Positions 1 through 10,379 of a stretch of 64,000 bases of DNA are shown here, in pieces. The position numbers and the translations under genes were made by a program. The first letter of the stretch is position 1, and every line of letters starts with the position of its first letter. The notes beneath the pieces are model-generated. The model searched no databases. It saw only the letters and a program-made list of their open reading frames with translations, and was not told where the DNA came from. The stretch comes from Enchytraeus crypticus (Eukaryota; Annelida; Clitellata; Enchytraeida; Enchytraeidae). Location of the stretch: contig CAJHZI010000382.1 in assembly GCA_905160935.1 (NCBI GenBank), forward strand, positions 2,513,501 through 2,577,500, in the 5' to 3' direction.

Positions 1-456
1 CAATACGCTTCCTAATAATATGAATATCCATAGAAAGATAAATACATGTAACACTAAACAATCGAAAATCATGTTAATCATCACCCCTACCCCTCCGCCT
101 CTTTCTGTCTCTCTCTATCTCTCTCTATCTCTGCTTAAACGAATTAGTAGTAGTTATCGGAAATGTAAATAACTATTCGATCTACTTCGCTATCTCACAA
201 ACACTTTATGTAAGGCTATTGGGAAATTTTCAGTAACCAATGTGCTATAAGCAAAGATTTTTGAACGGGATCAGATTAGTTGTCTTACGAAATTAATTTG
301 CTTATAGTAGGCCGCTATATTTTAGAAAATAAATGTAAACGCAACATCATTCACTTAATAATAAGCAGCAATCAATCAGCATTGTTATTATTTAATCAGA
401 AGGCTATTATCGCTAAATAATCAGTACTTCTTTGAAAAATGTTAAAGTTCAGCGCT
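1..456. other. Sequence without recognisable gene
   Basis: AT-rich sequence with a short pyrimidine-rich CT stretch near 100-134. I see no coding potential, repeat match or RNA gene. It probably lies in the intron downstream of the minus-strand exon at 495-722. Confidence 0.5.
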
Positions 457-494
457 TTATTGTTCAAACATAGAAAAATATTCACTACGCATAC

Positions 495-722
495 CTGTCC
501 AAGCTGCCGCAATCTTTTCTAGAAGCTCAAATCTATTTGAGGTCATATGAGTTGTCATGACTATCGTAGTGTCTGGGGGAAGCGTATAATTGTAAGCATT
601 AGTGACTACAGACAGAGATCTCCGAGAATCCTCGTTGTATATGTCGCATACAGTTCTCTCAGGGGATTGCGTTGGAGATTGCTCGGGCATAACTAACTTC
701 TCTTTCTGGAATCCTTTCTGAC
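495..722 (-). CDS. Internal exon, GT49-like glycosyltransferase (LARGE/B4GAT1 family)
   Basis: On the minus strand a TTTTGCAG acceptor (AG at 724-723) opens the exon and an ACAG/GTATGC donor (GT at 494-493) closes it. The exon is 228 bp, 76 codons, and both flanking introns are phase 1, so it is symmetrical. The peptide has a polar stretch, then AYNYTLPPDTTIVMTTHMT, then NRFELLEKIAAAWTG. The order 'D.T.V...HMT..R...LE.I...W.G' resembles the start of the GT49 catalytic domain, which adds glucuronate or xylose-glucuronate to matriglycan on alpha-dystroglycan in the Golgi. The DxD motif would lie in a later exon, which should be at lower coordinates outside this window. I did not find the upstream exon. 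The splice signals and open frame are seen directly; the family call is from memory of the motif pattern and is moderate. Confidence 0.55.
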
Positions 723-1035
723 CTGCAAAACAAATTAATACTGATTTCAATTTTAATGCAAAATCCAAACGACAATTGCAATGTAGTGAAACTGTGAGCA
801 TCTGTACAGTCAGTGTTTTATAGAATAAGTACCCGAAACAGAAACGTTCAGAGTGCATTATTAAGTGTTAGTGGTTTAAAGCGACATATCTCCGGTGAAT
901 GCATATTGTGAGTCGTACATGAATGCATTGCGCAGCGTTCTCTGTGAATAAAGCTAAGAATGCATTCTACCTACAGTGTACCTACGCAATGTTGTACTCT
1001 TCCTGCCCGTTTTGAAATGATGTGCACAGAGTGCA

Positions 1036-1240
1036 CAGTTCCTGTATGCTTTGTGCTACACTAAGAGAGAGAGAGAGAGATAAAATGTTACATTACAGCC
1101 GCATAAAAAATGTAATTGCATATCATATACCCATATACCCATATACTCACATACTCATATGTCATGTCATATCATATACCCATATACTCACATACTCATA
1201 TGTCATGTCATATCATATCGTGATACGACATGATATGACA
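1036..1240. repeat. CATATAC / CATGTCATAT tandem and palindromic repeat
   Basis: A unit of about 45 bp (CATATACCCATATACTCACA and its continuation) occurs about twice between 1125 and 1209. It runs into a near-palindrome around 1204-1240 centred on TATCGTGATACGA. A (GA)n stretch at 1065-1081 follows CTACACTAA, which resembles the CACTAAGAGA 3' end of the family A LINE. Confidence 0.5.
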
Positions 1241-1267
1241 TAGTTAATAATATTACTACATGTACGT

Positions 1268-1410
1268 AAAAGATGGTAAAGCCAATGTTAACGTCAGTTT
1301 TCTCACTCGAAAGCGATGTCAGTGACTGGCAATCCCGGGATTTAAAGCCCACACATACTGATCCGCGATCGAATATCTTACCGCCATCGCCACTGGCTCC
1401 AGCCGGTAAT
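1268..1410. repeat. Interspersed repeat D, copy 1
   Basis: It shares a core (TTAACGTCAGTTTTCTCACT, then GAAAGCGATGTCAGTGAC, then CACATACTGATCCGCG, then CCACTGGCTCCAGCC) with 6945-7110. The core is also present in reverse at 61020-61136. Read on the minus strand, the 61 kb copy contains GGGTTCAAATC, a possible pol III B box, so a SINE origin is possible but unproven. Confidence 0.6.
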
Positions 1411-1714
1411 ACGTCATATGTGTCATATACGTCATACAATAGTACGTCTTATCATGATGATAGTATTACTGCTTCAGAGTGTGATGTATCATATCTTCAT
1501 GGTGTGATTTTATCACTGCAGTATAGAATGATGGTGTTGCTGCCATATCAAAGCATCACTGCTTCATAGTTTAATAGCATTTCTTCTCTATAATGAGATT
1601 GAACCAGTTAGTTAATTAATGACTCCATTTAATAAAATAGAAATAATACAAAAGGTTTAACGTCCGTTTCCTCATCCAAGGATGATGTCAGGGACGTCAT
1701 CATATTGCTTAAGA

Positions 1715-2019
1715 TTGATGGAAGGATGGATGGATGGATGGATGGATGGATGGATGGATGGATGGAAGGATGGTTGGATGGATGGATGGATGGATGGATG
1801 GATGGATGGATGGATGGATGGATGGACGGACGGACGGACGGACGGACGGACGGACGGACGGACGGAGGACGGACGGACGGAAGGACGGACGGGGACGGAC
1901 GGCCGGACGGACGGACGGAAGGACGGACGACGGACGACGGACGGACGGACGGAGGACGACGGACGGACGGACGGACGGAGGACGGACGGACGGACGGACG
2001 GACGGACGGACGGACAACG

Positions 2020-2065
<46 letters not shown>

Positions 2066-2078
2066 TATATAGATAAAT

Positions 2079-2113
<35 letters not shown>
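1715..2113 (+). repeat. Compound tetranucleotide array (GGAT)n-(GGAC)n-(AGAC)n-(AGAT)n-(AG)n
   Basis: A continuous 4-bp-period array changes motif stepwise from GATG to GACG (with some GGAC/GGA variant units), then CAGA, then GATA, and ends in (AG)n. Each step differs from the one before by one base. Long open frames across it encode only DGWM, DGRT or RPSV repeats and are not genes. Confidence 0.95.
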
Positions 2114-2384
2114 AACAGAGAATAATTAATTAATTGTTCCTAGTATTGTACTATTTGCATTTTCCACTGAATTGTGCTAGAGCTCCGACATTGATCGTCT
2201 AGGAAAACAAATAGGCCTACTGCACGTGTATCACATCATAACTAAGCTAAAGGCCATCTATATGGTCCTTATCTCTTTGTGAATCAATTAATTCTGGTTT
2301 AGTGAAATATTGGGATTTGTTTCTTAGCGTTTTTCAAGGCGTCTGACTCTTTAGCTATCTAATACAAAAGCATATTATATATAG

Positions 2385-2386
<2 letters not shown>

Positions 2387-2441
<55 letters not shown>
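2387..2441. repeat. (TA)n microsatellite
   Basis: About 55 bp of pure TA. The 5'-truncated end of LINE copy A1 begins directly after it. Confidence 0.97.
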
Positions 2442-2447
<6 letters not shown>

Positions 2448-4231
2448 GTTAATGGAGGTATGTATGGAAGTGTACAAGACAGGTATTTGGCCAGACGACT
2501 TCACCAAGTCAGTGATGATCCAAATTCCCAAAAAAGCCAATGCTGTGGAGTGCTCGGATTACAGAACAATCAGCTTAATACCTCATGCATCGAAGATCAT
2601 ATTAAAGATAGTAAATAATCGCATTCAGTCGAAAGCAGAGATGATACTGAGCAAGACACAATTTGGTTTTAGGAAAGGATGTGGCACAAGAGAAGCAATA
2701 GGGGTAATGCGGGTTCTTCGTTAACCTATAAGTCCATCACCATCCCTGGAAAAAACTTGTATGTCTCACTTGATTAAAGTGATGCAGCCTCCTATTACTC
2801 GGTCTTCTAAGTTAATTACTCTTGTGAGACCTAGCTTACCTTCACGCTCTAAGCTATCTAATCGTTCTTTCCAGCATGCTGCACCTCAGATCTGGAATTC
2901 TCTTCAATCCAATCTTCGGAAATCTTCATTTGAATCACATCAGCCTTTGCTTTCCTATGAGCAGTTCCATAAGCAATTGAAGACCTATCTTTTTCATCTC
3001 TCTTTTCCATCCAGTGTCCATGAGCAGCGACCTGCGCCTAAACCACCTTTTCTTTAACTCCCTTTACTTTGGTCTGAATTTCTGGATTTTGGAATTTGCA
3101 CCGTTTTTGGACCTTCTTTTTTTGCTCGCCGGCTTGATTTTGTCTCAATAGTGCTCGATGTTGTCATTGATGACTGTAGCACTCTAATTGTTGTTACTAT
3201 TATTATTATTTGCGAAAGAAGCTTAGAATATGGAAATGACGTTTTGTATGTTTTGTAGACTTCGAGAAGGCCTTTGACAGGATTGATTGGATAACGATGA
3301 TGAATATCTTAAAAAGAATAGGAATTGACTGGAGAGATAGAAGACTAATTTTGAACTTGTACATGAATCAAAAAGCAGTAATCAAAATCTAAGTGATGGA
3401 TGAAGCCATGGAAAACAAGGAAGAAGGAATAAAAGTAGAAGGGAATTTGTTACAAGATGTACGATTTGCAGATGACCAAGGAATGGTAGCGAGCAGCGAG
3501 ATTGGACTGCAGAAGATAATTGATAGGCTGAATGATACGAGTTTGAGATGCGGCATGAAGATTAATATAAAAAGACGAAGGTTATGAGAGTGTCATATAA
3601 TAAAGGCGAAGTTAATATCACAATAAATGGTACGAAATTAGAACAGGTAAGGAGTTTCAAATATTTGTGTTATACTATAACCGATGACGGAAATATGAGA
3701 CGGAAATATGCAGTAGGATTGCACAAGCAAAAACGGCCTTTGTAATAGAAAAGAACTAATAACAAAAAGTCTAAAGAAAGACACAAAGATAAAGATAGTG
3801 AAACCTTTGGTTTGGACCACGCTATTGTATTGATGTGAGACATGGACCTTAAGGAAGGAAGATATTAGGAAACTGGAGGCGTTGGAAATGTGGATTTGGA
3901 GAAGAATGGAGATGATTAGCTGGACTCAAAAGGTTACAAATGAGGAAGTTCTGGAGAGAGTTGGCACAGATAGACAGTTGATAAATGTATTAAGAAATAG
4001 GAAGAAGAGTTGGATAGGACACATTCTAAGGGGAAGGTCTATTAAAAGAGGTCATAGGAGGTAGAATGGAAGGAAAAAGAGGCAGGGGCAGGCCGAGATT
4101 AGGTATGTTGAATGATTTAAAGACCCACTCGTATGTGGAGATGAAGAGGAAGGCAGAAGACAGAGAAGAGTGGAGGCGTTACATACCATGGACCTGCCAG
4201 TAGGCAATGCACTAAGAGAGATGATATATAT
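2442..4231 (+). mobile_element. RTE-like LINE, family A copy 1 (5'-truncated, interrupted)
   Basis: This is a decayed reverse transcriptase of RTE/BovB type. The first part (2442-2718) reads WPDDFTKSVMIQIPKK, then TQFGFRKGCGTREAIGVMRVL. An L2-like LINE interrupts the reading frame at 2719-3210. The second part resumes with CERSLEYG, then FEKAFDRIDW, then the catalytic RFADDQGMV near 3460. It ends with the C-terminal region MWIWRRMEMISWTQKV and RNRKKSWIGHILRG. Compared with copy A2 (61467 on), about 90 bp carrying the RT motif GVRQGCS are missing at 3391, and several frameshifts are present. The 3' end is CCTGCCAGTAGGCAATGCAC then TAAGAGAGATGA, running into (TA)n. The copy is dead and would have moved by target-primed reverse transcription. 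Confidence 0.85.
2719..3210 (+). mobile_element. L2-like LINE 3' fragment, inserted in LINE A1
   Basis: It encodes the C-terminal end of an L2/jockey-type ORF2 with the landmark RSFQHAAPQIWNSLQ, followed by a 3' UTR and an ATT-rich tail ending TATTATTATT. It is nearly identical to 59048-59530. It splits the family A frame exactly between VMRVL and CERS, so it inserted later than A1. I see no convincing target-site duplication; the left junction shares CTT with the target. Confidence 0.85.
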
Positions 4232-4248
4232 ATATATATATATATACA
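4232..4248. repeat. (TA)n at LINE tail junction
   Basis: A short TA run lies between the 3' end of LINE A1 and the 3' end of an inverted family B copy. Confidence 0.9.
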
Positions 4249-4600
4249 TATAATGTTATGCCAAATGGCAGATCCAAGGCATATATTCATTCTCAAAGGT
4301 TTCTTTCGCGCACATAAAGAGCACTAAATAGATCAACAAGTTAATACCTTCACATAGGCTATGCATATCCATGTCTTGCCTTATGTAGTAAACAGCTTTA
4401 GAAAAATGCAGTTTCTCGGGTAATACCTCATCCATTCCTATGCAGGCATACATATACATTACATAGTATACATATACATTTACATGTATATCACTCGTGC
4501 TACGCCCGGGTTGCTGATGAGTAGACAAACCATTGACTACACGTGTCGTAAAAGTCAACAAAGCACTAAGATCCAACTCTATACTGTATATACATGTATA
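4249..4600 (-). mobile_element. Repeat family B, inverted copy
   Basis: On the minus strand it shows the family B 3' block: CATAGCCTATGTGAAGG, ACTTGTTGATCT, GAATATATGCCTTGGATCTG and CCATTTGGCA, ending at (TA)n. The same order occurs at 4821-5188, 38660-38940 and 61193-61407. The 5' part (about 4490-4600) is less certain and carries a GTAGTCAATGG block also seen near 47960. Confidence 0.6.
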
Positions 4601-4695
4601 CATGTATATATATAATATGTATATATGTTACATATGTACGCTGTTATGGACGGCCCTGACAGCATCCATGGATGAGGAAATGGAAGTAAAAACTT

Positions 4696-4698
<3 letters not shown>

Positions 4699-4748
<50 letters not shown>

Positions 4749-4775
4749 AAAGGTTTAATAAATAATATCTAGAAT

Positions 4776-4820
<45 letters not shown>
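4699..4820. repeat. Two (TA)n arrays (4699-4745 and 4782-4820)
   Basis: Two pure TA arrays are separated by 36 bp of AT-rich sequence. The second directly precedes the 5' end of a family B copy. Confidence 0.95.
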
Positions 4821-4824
<4 letters not shown>

Positions 4825-5186
4825 CCCCGTGTTGTGATCGGGTGTGGTTGGACCACTGCAGAATAGGGCAATCGCAAACAATCTACCGCGTGGACTTAAG
4901 AGTCGACTAAGGCAGGAGCTGAGTATGGAAAGAGAGGACCCACTTCACCATGAAATACTCCCCCCCAGGATTAAATGGTAATTAATCTACCTAACTGAGG
5001 AAAGAAACGGGAAACCACCTCAGAAGCCATATTTTCCCAAGCTATAGGCTACATAAGGTATGGATAAGGCATAGACTTTGTGAAGGGATGAAAATGTTGA
5101 TCTAAGGAGTGCTCTTATGGAGCGAGAAAGCAGACTCTGAGTATGAATATGTACCTTGAGCCTGCCACATGGCAGTGTACTGAAGA

Positions 5187-5188
<2 letters not shown>
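4821..5188 (+). mobile_element. Repeat family B, longest copy
   Basis: It is bounded on both sides by (TA)n arrays. Landmarks are ATCGCAAACAATCTACCGCG, AAGAGTCGACTAAGGCAG, CCCCCAGGATTAA, GGGAAACCACCTCAGAAGCC, GGCATAGACTTTGTGAAGGG and CCTGCCACATGGCAGTGTAC. I see no intact ORF. Its 3' end (CCTGCCA..TGGCAGTG.ACT then AAGA) parallels that of family A, so B may be a non-autonomous or divergent relative using the same machinery (inference). Partial copies lie at 35826-36010, 37555-37665, 38660-38940, 47760-47905 (reverse) and 61193-61407. Confidence 0.7.
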
Positions 5189-5256
<68 letters not shown>

Positions 5257-5267
5257 GTATATATATA

Positions 5268-5316
<49 letters not shown>
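5189..5316. repeat. (TA)n microsatellite, interrupted
   Basis: TA arrays at 5189-5252 and about 5259-5316 are separated by AACG. They lie between family B and a family A fragment. Confidence 0.95.
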
Positions 5317-5321
<5 letters not shown>

Positions 5322-5456
5322 AGGAAAAAGAGGCAGGAGCAGGCCGAGATTAGGTATGTTAGATAATTTATAGACCCACTCAAATATTAAAATGAAGAGG
5401 AAGGCGGAAGAGTGGAGGCATTTTATACCATGAACCTGCCAGTAGGCAGTGCACTA

Positions 5457-5458
<2 letters not shown>
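5317..5458 (+). mobile_element. RTE-like LINE family A, 3' fragment between two (TA)n arrays
   Basis: It begins directly after (TA)n with GAAGGAAAAAGAGGCAGGAG and ends CCTGCCAGTAGGCAGTGCAC then TAAGA, running into (TA)n. It corresponds to the last 45 or so codons of the family A ORF ([17 protein letters not shown] region). Confidence 0.85.
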
Positions 5459-5521
<63 letters not shown>

Positions 5522-5560
5522 TAGAGAGATAGATAAGGAGAGAGAGAGAGAGGAGAGAGA
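5459..5560. repeat. (TA)n followed by (GA)-rich tract
   Basis: TA repeat at 5459-5519, then GTAGAGAGATAGATAAGG and (GA)n to about 5560. Confidence 0.95.
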
Positions 5561-6130
5561 GATAGCACTATGACGAACAATTCTGGCTAGATTTACAAAT
5601 TTGGTGTTCATTTCGCACTATTTTTGAAGATCAAACTTCGAATGGAAGATCTCTGCTTTCAAAATCTGTTCTGATAATAACTTAGAGCTTTTAACCATTT
5701 ATTAATGATTGGCGTGGAGATCACTTTAGCGATGCTTAAAATATTGGATAATTGGATAAAATTGAATTGACAACTTTTATTGACGTTATATAACATTGGT
5801 TAGAGGAATGCAGACTTTAACTCTAAAGCCATACGCATCAAACCGAATAATGATCGGCTGGATCTCCAGTAACTATTAGTGAATTTATTTATCTTAGCGA
5901 TACATCTAAAATATGACCAAAGCGTTTTGATTAATTTTATCAGTTCAGAACTGCAAAATTATCGTATTTCTTATAGATTATCTTGTATTTCTTACATAAA
6001 TCCTACCGTTCTATGCAATATCGCATAAGTTAAATTATACTGCAATATTTCACAGATGTACACAGACAGATTACGTAAAAATCTTCCAGTAAAAATGTGA
6101 AACTTCACTGAATCAAAGATTCAATGAATC
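5561..6130. other. Sequence without recognisable gene
   Basis: AT-rich sequence with no open frame, repeat match or RNA gene that I can support. Confidence 0.4.
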
Positions 6131-6310
6131 ACTGTGAAGCAGTGCTTAAAAAGTACTTTAATTTATGAAGCTAAAAAGTAAAAGTAAAAGTAAAAGTATT
6201 TATTTTTGGGAATCCAAAAGTAAAAGTACTTTTTTTTCAAAACCAAAAAGTAAAAGTAAAGTAAAAGTATTTATTTTCCGGCATCAAAATGTAAAAGTAT
6301 TTTTTTCATA
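6131..6310. repeat. Degenerate AAAAGT array beside a CAGTGCT end
   Basis: It starts CAGTGCTTAAAAAGTACTTT and continues with many AAAAGT units, interrupted by GTATTTATTTT. A related CAGTGCT...AAAAAGTACTTTT stretch lies at 7872-7955. The pattern resembles subterminal repeats of a DNA transposon, but I could not define two inverted ends. Confidence 0.45.
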
Positions 6311-6439
6311 TTATGAAGTATACAATTGTTTCTAAAATCTAACAACTCATAGAACTATATCAACATCAGGAATATGCTAATAAAAACACATATTTGGGGA
6401 AGTAAATCTGAAATCATATCGCATAGTATATACATGTGT

Positions 6440-6444
6440 ATACA

Positions 6445-6527
<83 letters not shown>

Positions 6528-6562
6528 TAGATATATATCTATATATATATAATATATATATA

Positions 6563-6623
<61 letters not shown>

Positions 6624-6652
6624 TATAATATATATATATATATGCATAATAT
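6440..6652. repeat. (CA)n-(TA)n compound microsatellite
   Basis: (CA)n at about 6441-6491 runs directly into (TA)n with a few ATAATAT interruptions to about 6652. Confidence 0.97.
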
Positions 6653-6699
6653 TACATGTATTGTAATACAGCACGTCATTTATATATTTATTTGTTAAT

Positions 6700-6754
6700 A
6701 TATTATTGGATTACCTTGCGCCAAGTTGGCACAATTAAGGTAATCCAATAATAT
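6700..6754. repeat. 18-bp inverted repeat with nested hairpin
   Basis: ATATTATTGGATTACCTT at 6700-6717 is the exact reverse complement of 6737-6754. The 19-bp spacer contains GCCAAGTTGGC, itself a hairpin. Confidence 0.85.
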
Positions 6755-6944
6755 AATATGACAATGAATAAAATTAGAACAGGTATGTTTCAGTAGTTGA
6801 TGTTTAAAGTATGACTAACTCTTAATCCAAATCCAATAATATATTTACATTATTAAGACAAAGCAAATTATATTTAGTCTAGACCCTTTTGCAATTTAAT
6901 AATACGTTATTACTATACAATCTACCCACTCGATACTAAAGCTG

Positions 6945-7110
6945 GTAAAACTAAGGTTAACGTCAGTTTCCTCACTCGAAAGCGATGTCAGTGACGGGCG
7001 AGCCCAAGATTTTTACCCAGCACATACTGATCCGCGGTCGAACATCTTACCGACTTCTCCACGGGCTCCAGTCAATTCGCCACTGGCTCCAGCCAGTATT
7101 TGAGTATAAT
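6945..7110. repeat. Interspersed repeat D, copy 2
   Basis: It shares AAGGTTAACGTCAGTTTCCT, GAAAGCGATGTCAGTGAC, CACATACTGATCCGCGGTCG and CCACTGGCTCCAGCC with 1268-1410. Confidence 0.65.
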
Positions 7111-7340
7111 AGGATACTCTAATTATACTCTTATTGCACGTACTATCGGACTATGAAAAGCTCGTACTACTGAATTAATCTGTATAAAATAAACCCAACT
7201 AGTAACATTAGATTAATTACATTAGACATCTTAAACAGAGATCTTAAAATCTACAATTTGGTAATTTTTACATGTAATGGGCCTATTATTATAATGTTAC
7301 TTTAGGCCTATTCAGTTTTCAATTTTAAATTCTATAAATA

Positions 7341-7572
7341 TAAGCATACACATTTAGATACACCGATGAGCAGAATTCAATTAAAACAGACTCTTCTTCA
7401 GGTTATAAGCAAAGTGTTAATTGCAATTCTATTGCATTCCACATATAAGTCAAATTATATAAGCAATATACATTTAGACAAACGGATGAGCAGAATTCAA
7501 TTAAAACAGATTCTACAGGTTATTAGCTAAGTGTTAATTGCAATTGTATTGCAATATTGCATTCAACATCAT
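7341..7572. repeat. Tandem duplication of about 115 bp
   Basis: Unit 1 (about 7341-7455) and unit 2 (about 7458-7572) share GATGAGCAGAATTCAATTAA, then AACAGA, AGGTTAT, and AAGTGTTAATTGCAATT. They differ by scattered substitutions and small indels. Confidence 0.8.
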
Positions 7573-8926
7573 GCCTTTGATGTAGTGGATAAAAGCATAG
7601 GCTTCCAAGAATGACGTGCATGAATCACTAAAAGTTGAAGTTCGGCAAAGGTCTATTATTAATTACATGTATAATCGACTGACTGTCGCTCAGACCGTTT
7701 GACGTTACGGTGCAGTTATATTTCAGACTAGTGCCTTTAATCTTAGTTGATCAATTGTCGCTTCGTATATGGCCTGTCAATCATCGACACTTTCATGTAT
7801 TACAAATAATTAAAATTAAACTTCTTTATCTTGACTGGATAATGTTTAATGCCTCTCGTTAAATCCGATAACAGTGCTACCATGAAAAAGTACTTTTAGA
7901 CTAAAGTAATTTTTTTATAGAACACAAAGGAAAAAGTAAAAGTAAAAGGTTCAGGTTCACTTCAGCTACTATATCATACTGGCAAGTACCGCCAACCTGA
8001 GATTCGATTCGGGACACCTAGCTGTTCAGCTACGTTCACCCATCCTTTGTTAACTGGCGCCAAACTTATCAAATTATATCCTAAAGTGTTTCATATAGGC
8101 TTATCTGTCAATCACTATTTGAAATCACTTTATAAAAATAACGTAATTTCTGATGTGTCACATTTCTTCTTTGAATTCAATCATAGTTCTAGATTGTGAG
8201 AATTTCTCGTAGAAATTGAGGCTTAGAGTTAGTAGTCACAACATGCCATGGGTTTCGAATTTCATAACCCAACACATCCAAGAAATGACCCAACTCAACT
8301 CAATCGATGCGGCTTACAGAAAATGCAGCCCATATGGCTGCATATATTAGTTACCTTATTTGTCATCAATAGTTTTCTGTAATTAAGTTAAACAATAAAA
8401 AAGAAGTACTCAAAAAGAAGGGTAAAAAACACACTCTTGCAGATTCTCTGTTCAAAACAAAGAGCATTCCATTGATCAATAAGGTGATCCCATCACAAGA
8501 CAATGACTCCATAAAACTGTAATTTACTGCAGTCTTCATCTTCGGAATTCAAATATTTGCAAAGTTACAATCATAAGTGCCTGTAAATACCGACGATGTT
8601 CGGATTTCCTACGTTTATTTGACGAACACTGTACGTTGCAGAATAATTCATCAAAGAAGATAAAGCTTCTTCCGAAAATTAAACATAATATTATGTGTAA
8701 TTTTTTGCAATCAATTTTTACTCCATTAACCCAGTCGAAACCTAAAGATGAAATATTCAATTCAATTTTGCTCAGCTATACTCTAGAAAACAGAGTAGCT
8801 GAGATGCTTAGGCTGCTCGCGCTGAAGAAGCTGCTGATGATTTTCAAATGATCATATTACCTCATTTAAATAAAATTTCTCGTAATACTTTGTTTAACTT
8901 CAGTTATAGTAGAAGTGTAGTTTTAA
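7573..8926. other. No supported gene
   Basis: It contains the second AAAAGT-rich patch (7872-7955) and otherwise unassigned AT-rich sequence. A 71-codon open frame at 8636-8851 (+) has no family I recognise and no neighbours to support it. Confidence 0.4.
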
Positions 8927-8927
8927 C

Positions 8928-10357
8928 TAGAGATGGGAATTTTATGAATTCCAGAGTTCGGGTTCGGTTCGTTGAAAATGAAAGTTCGGTTCGGTTCGGG
9001 TTCGGCTAGCAGTTGACAATTTGAGAGTTCGGTTCGGTTCGGTTCGCTGAAAATGAAAGTTCGGTTCGGGTTCGGTTCTAACAAGGGATCGGGTTCGGTT
9101 GGGGTTCGGCTTGCTTTTCAACTCGCAAGAGTTCGATTCGAGTTCGAAATGGTTTGCTTTGGATAATGTTGAAATTGTTTAACTTTACTTATAATAATTA
9201 TGGTTATGACAAACATGTTTAAAATGGTTTATGGTAAATATGCCTAAAAATTAATTAAATCATAATAGTTGCCACATTTTTTCACCTGGGTAAAAATATA
9301 ACAATGAAAAAGGGAAAGAAGTGGTATTTATTCCTGTACATTTCTTAAAATATTGTTAGTTGACCAACAAATGATCATAATATAGATAATTAGCTTTATT
9401 ATTGTATCTGAAATATTTTCCTTGATTATAACGAGCAAATAGAATGCTTCATCAATTTTTACATTTTTATTGTCACTACAGGCCTATATATTAGATACGT
9501 TTATAATTAAGTGGAAATGTCTTGGCTAAAATTTGATCCAATATTTCAGAGATAAAGTGCAATTTAGTAACATAAAAATGTCAAATAAAGACGATTTAGT
9601 AAGCACGTGTACTTCCATAGAAAAATGATCATATTATACACCGTTTGCTATCAACTGACCAATACAATGAAAAGCTTCATAATTTACCTTAGGGTTTCAA
9701 ATGTTAAACTCTCAGATCAATTATGAAGTTAAGAAAATAGTTATGAAATTATTGCATCGCTATGGTGCCACATTATTTGCTCCAGATAGCCTTAACACAT
9801 ATAGAATGTCATATATAATTATTTGTAATTCTAGCTGCAAAAATATTACGGTAGCACACTAAAATTAGAAAAATTCATAATTTGAATTTAACAAGAACAA
9901 ATCCACCTATATTGAGTCAAGCACTTTCAAATTTTTATGGGATACTCTCATCACTTTTGCCTCTGATCTTAATTTTCATTCCATATGCAATGTCGTATCA
10001 TTCAGACTATCCAATATCTTCTGTAGGCCCGTCTCGCTTCTCGCTACCATTCCTTGTGCTGCTACCGTTTTAAAATTTGTGTCGGAACCAGCCTTACCTG
10101 AATATACGTTGTTAGATACTGTATGACTTGTAAATGCAAAAACTAATATATATTTGTATTGTTTTTACTATCTTTATTTAATGTCAGGCTGGTGAAGAAG
10201 AGAGGAACTCCAAGAGTTTGGTTCAGTTCGGTTTGGACGAAGTCTGGATTCGGGTTCGGTTCGAGTTCGGCCAGAGTCTGGGTTCGGGTTCGGTTCAGTT
10301 CGCTCAAAATTCTAGATTTTAGGGTTCGGTTCGGGTTCGGTTTGATTCCCATCTCTA
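8928..10357 (+). mobile_element. Non-autonomous hAT-like element, copy 1
   Basis: It begins TAGAGATGGGAAT and ends ATTCCCATCTCTA, a 13-bp perfect terminal inverted repeat. The flanks GTTTTAAC (8920-8927) and GTTTTTAC (10358-10365) form an 8-bp target duplication with one mismatch. Both ends are packed with GTTCGG-type units (about 8950-9140 and 10205-10340) that could serve as subterminal transposase-binding sites. The 1.2-kb middle has no transposase frame. An 8-bp duplication with short inverted ends is typical of the hAT superfamily; the active source element is not in this window. Confidence 0.85.
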
Positions 10358-10379
10358 GTTTTTACCTGATTTCAAAATG

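Noticed and set aside
1682-2080. Several open frames of 100-130 codons on both strands
   Set aside because: They encode only [12 protein letters not shown] or RQTD repeats generated by the tetranucleotide array.
8930-9140. GTTCGG array as a simple satellite or telomere-like repeat
   Set aside because: It lies inside two elements with inverted ends and 8-bp target duplications, so it belongs to a transposon.
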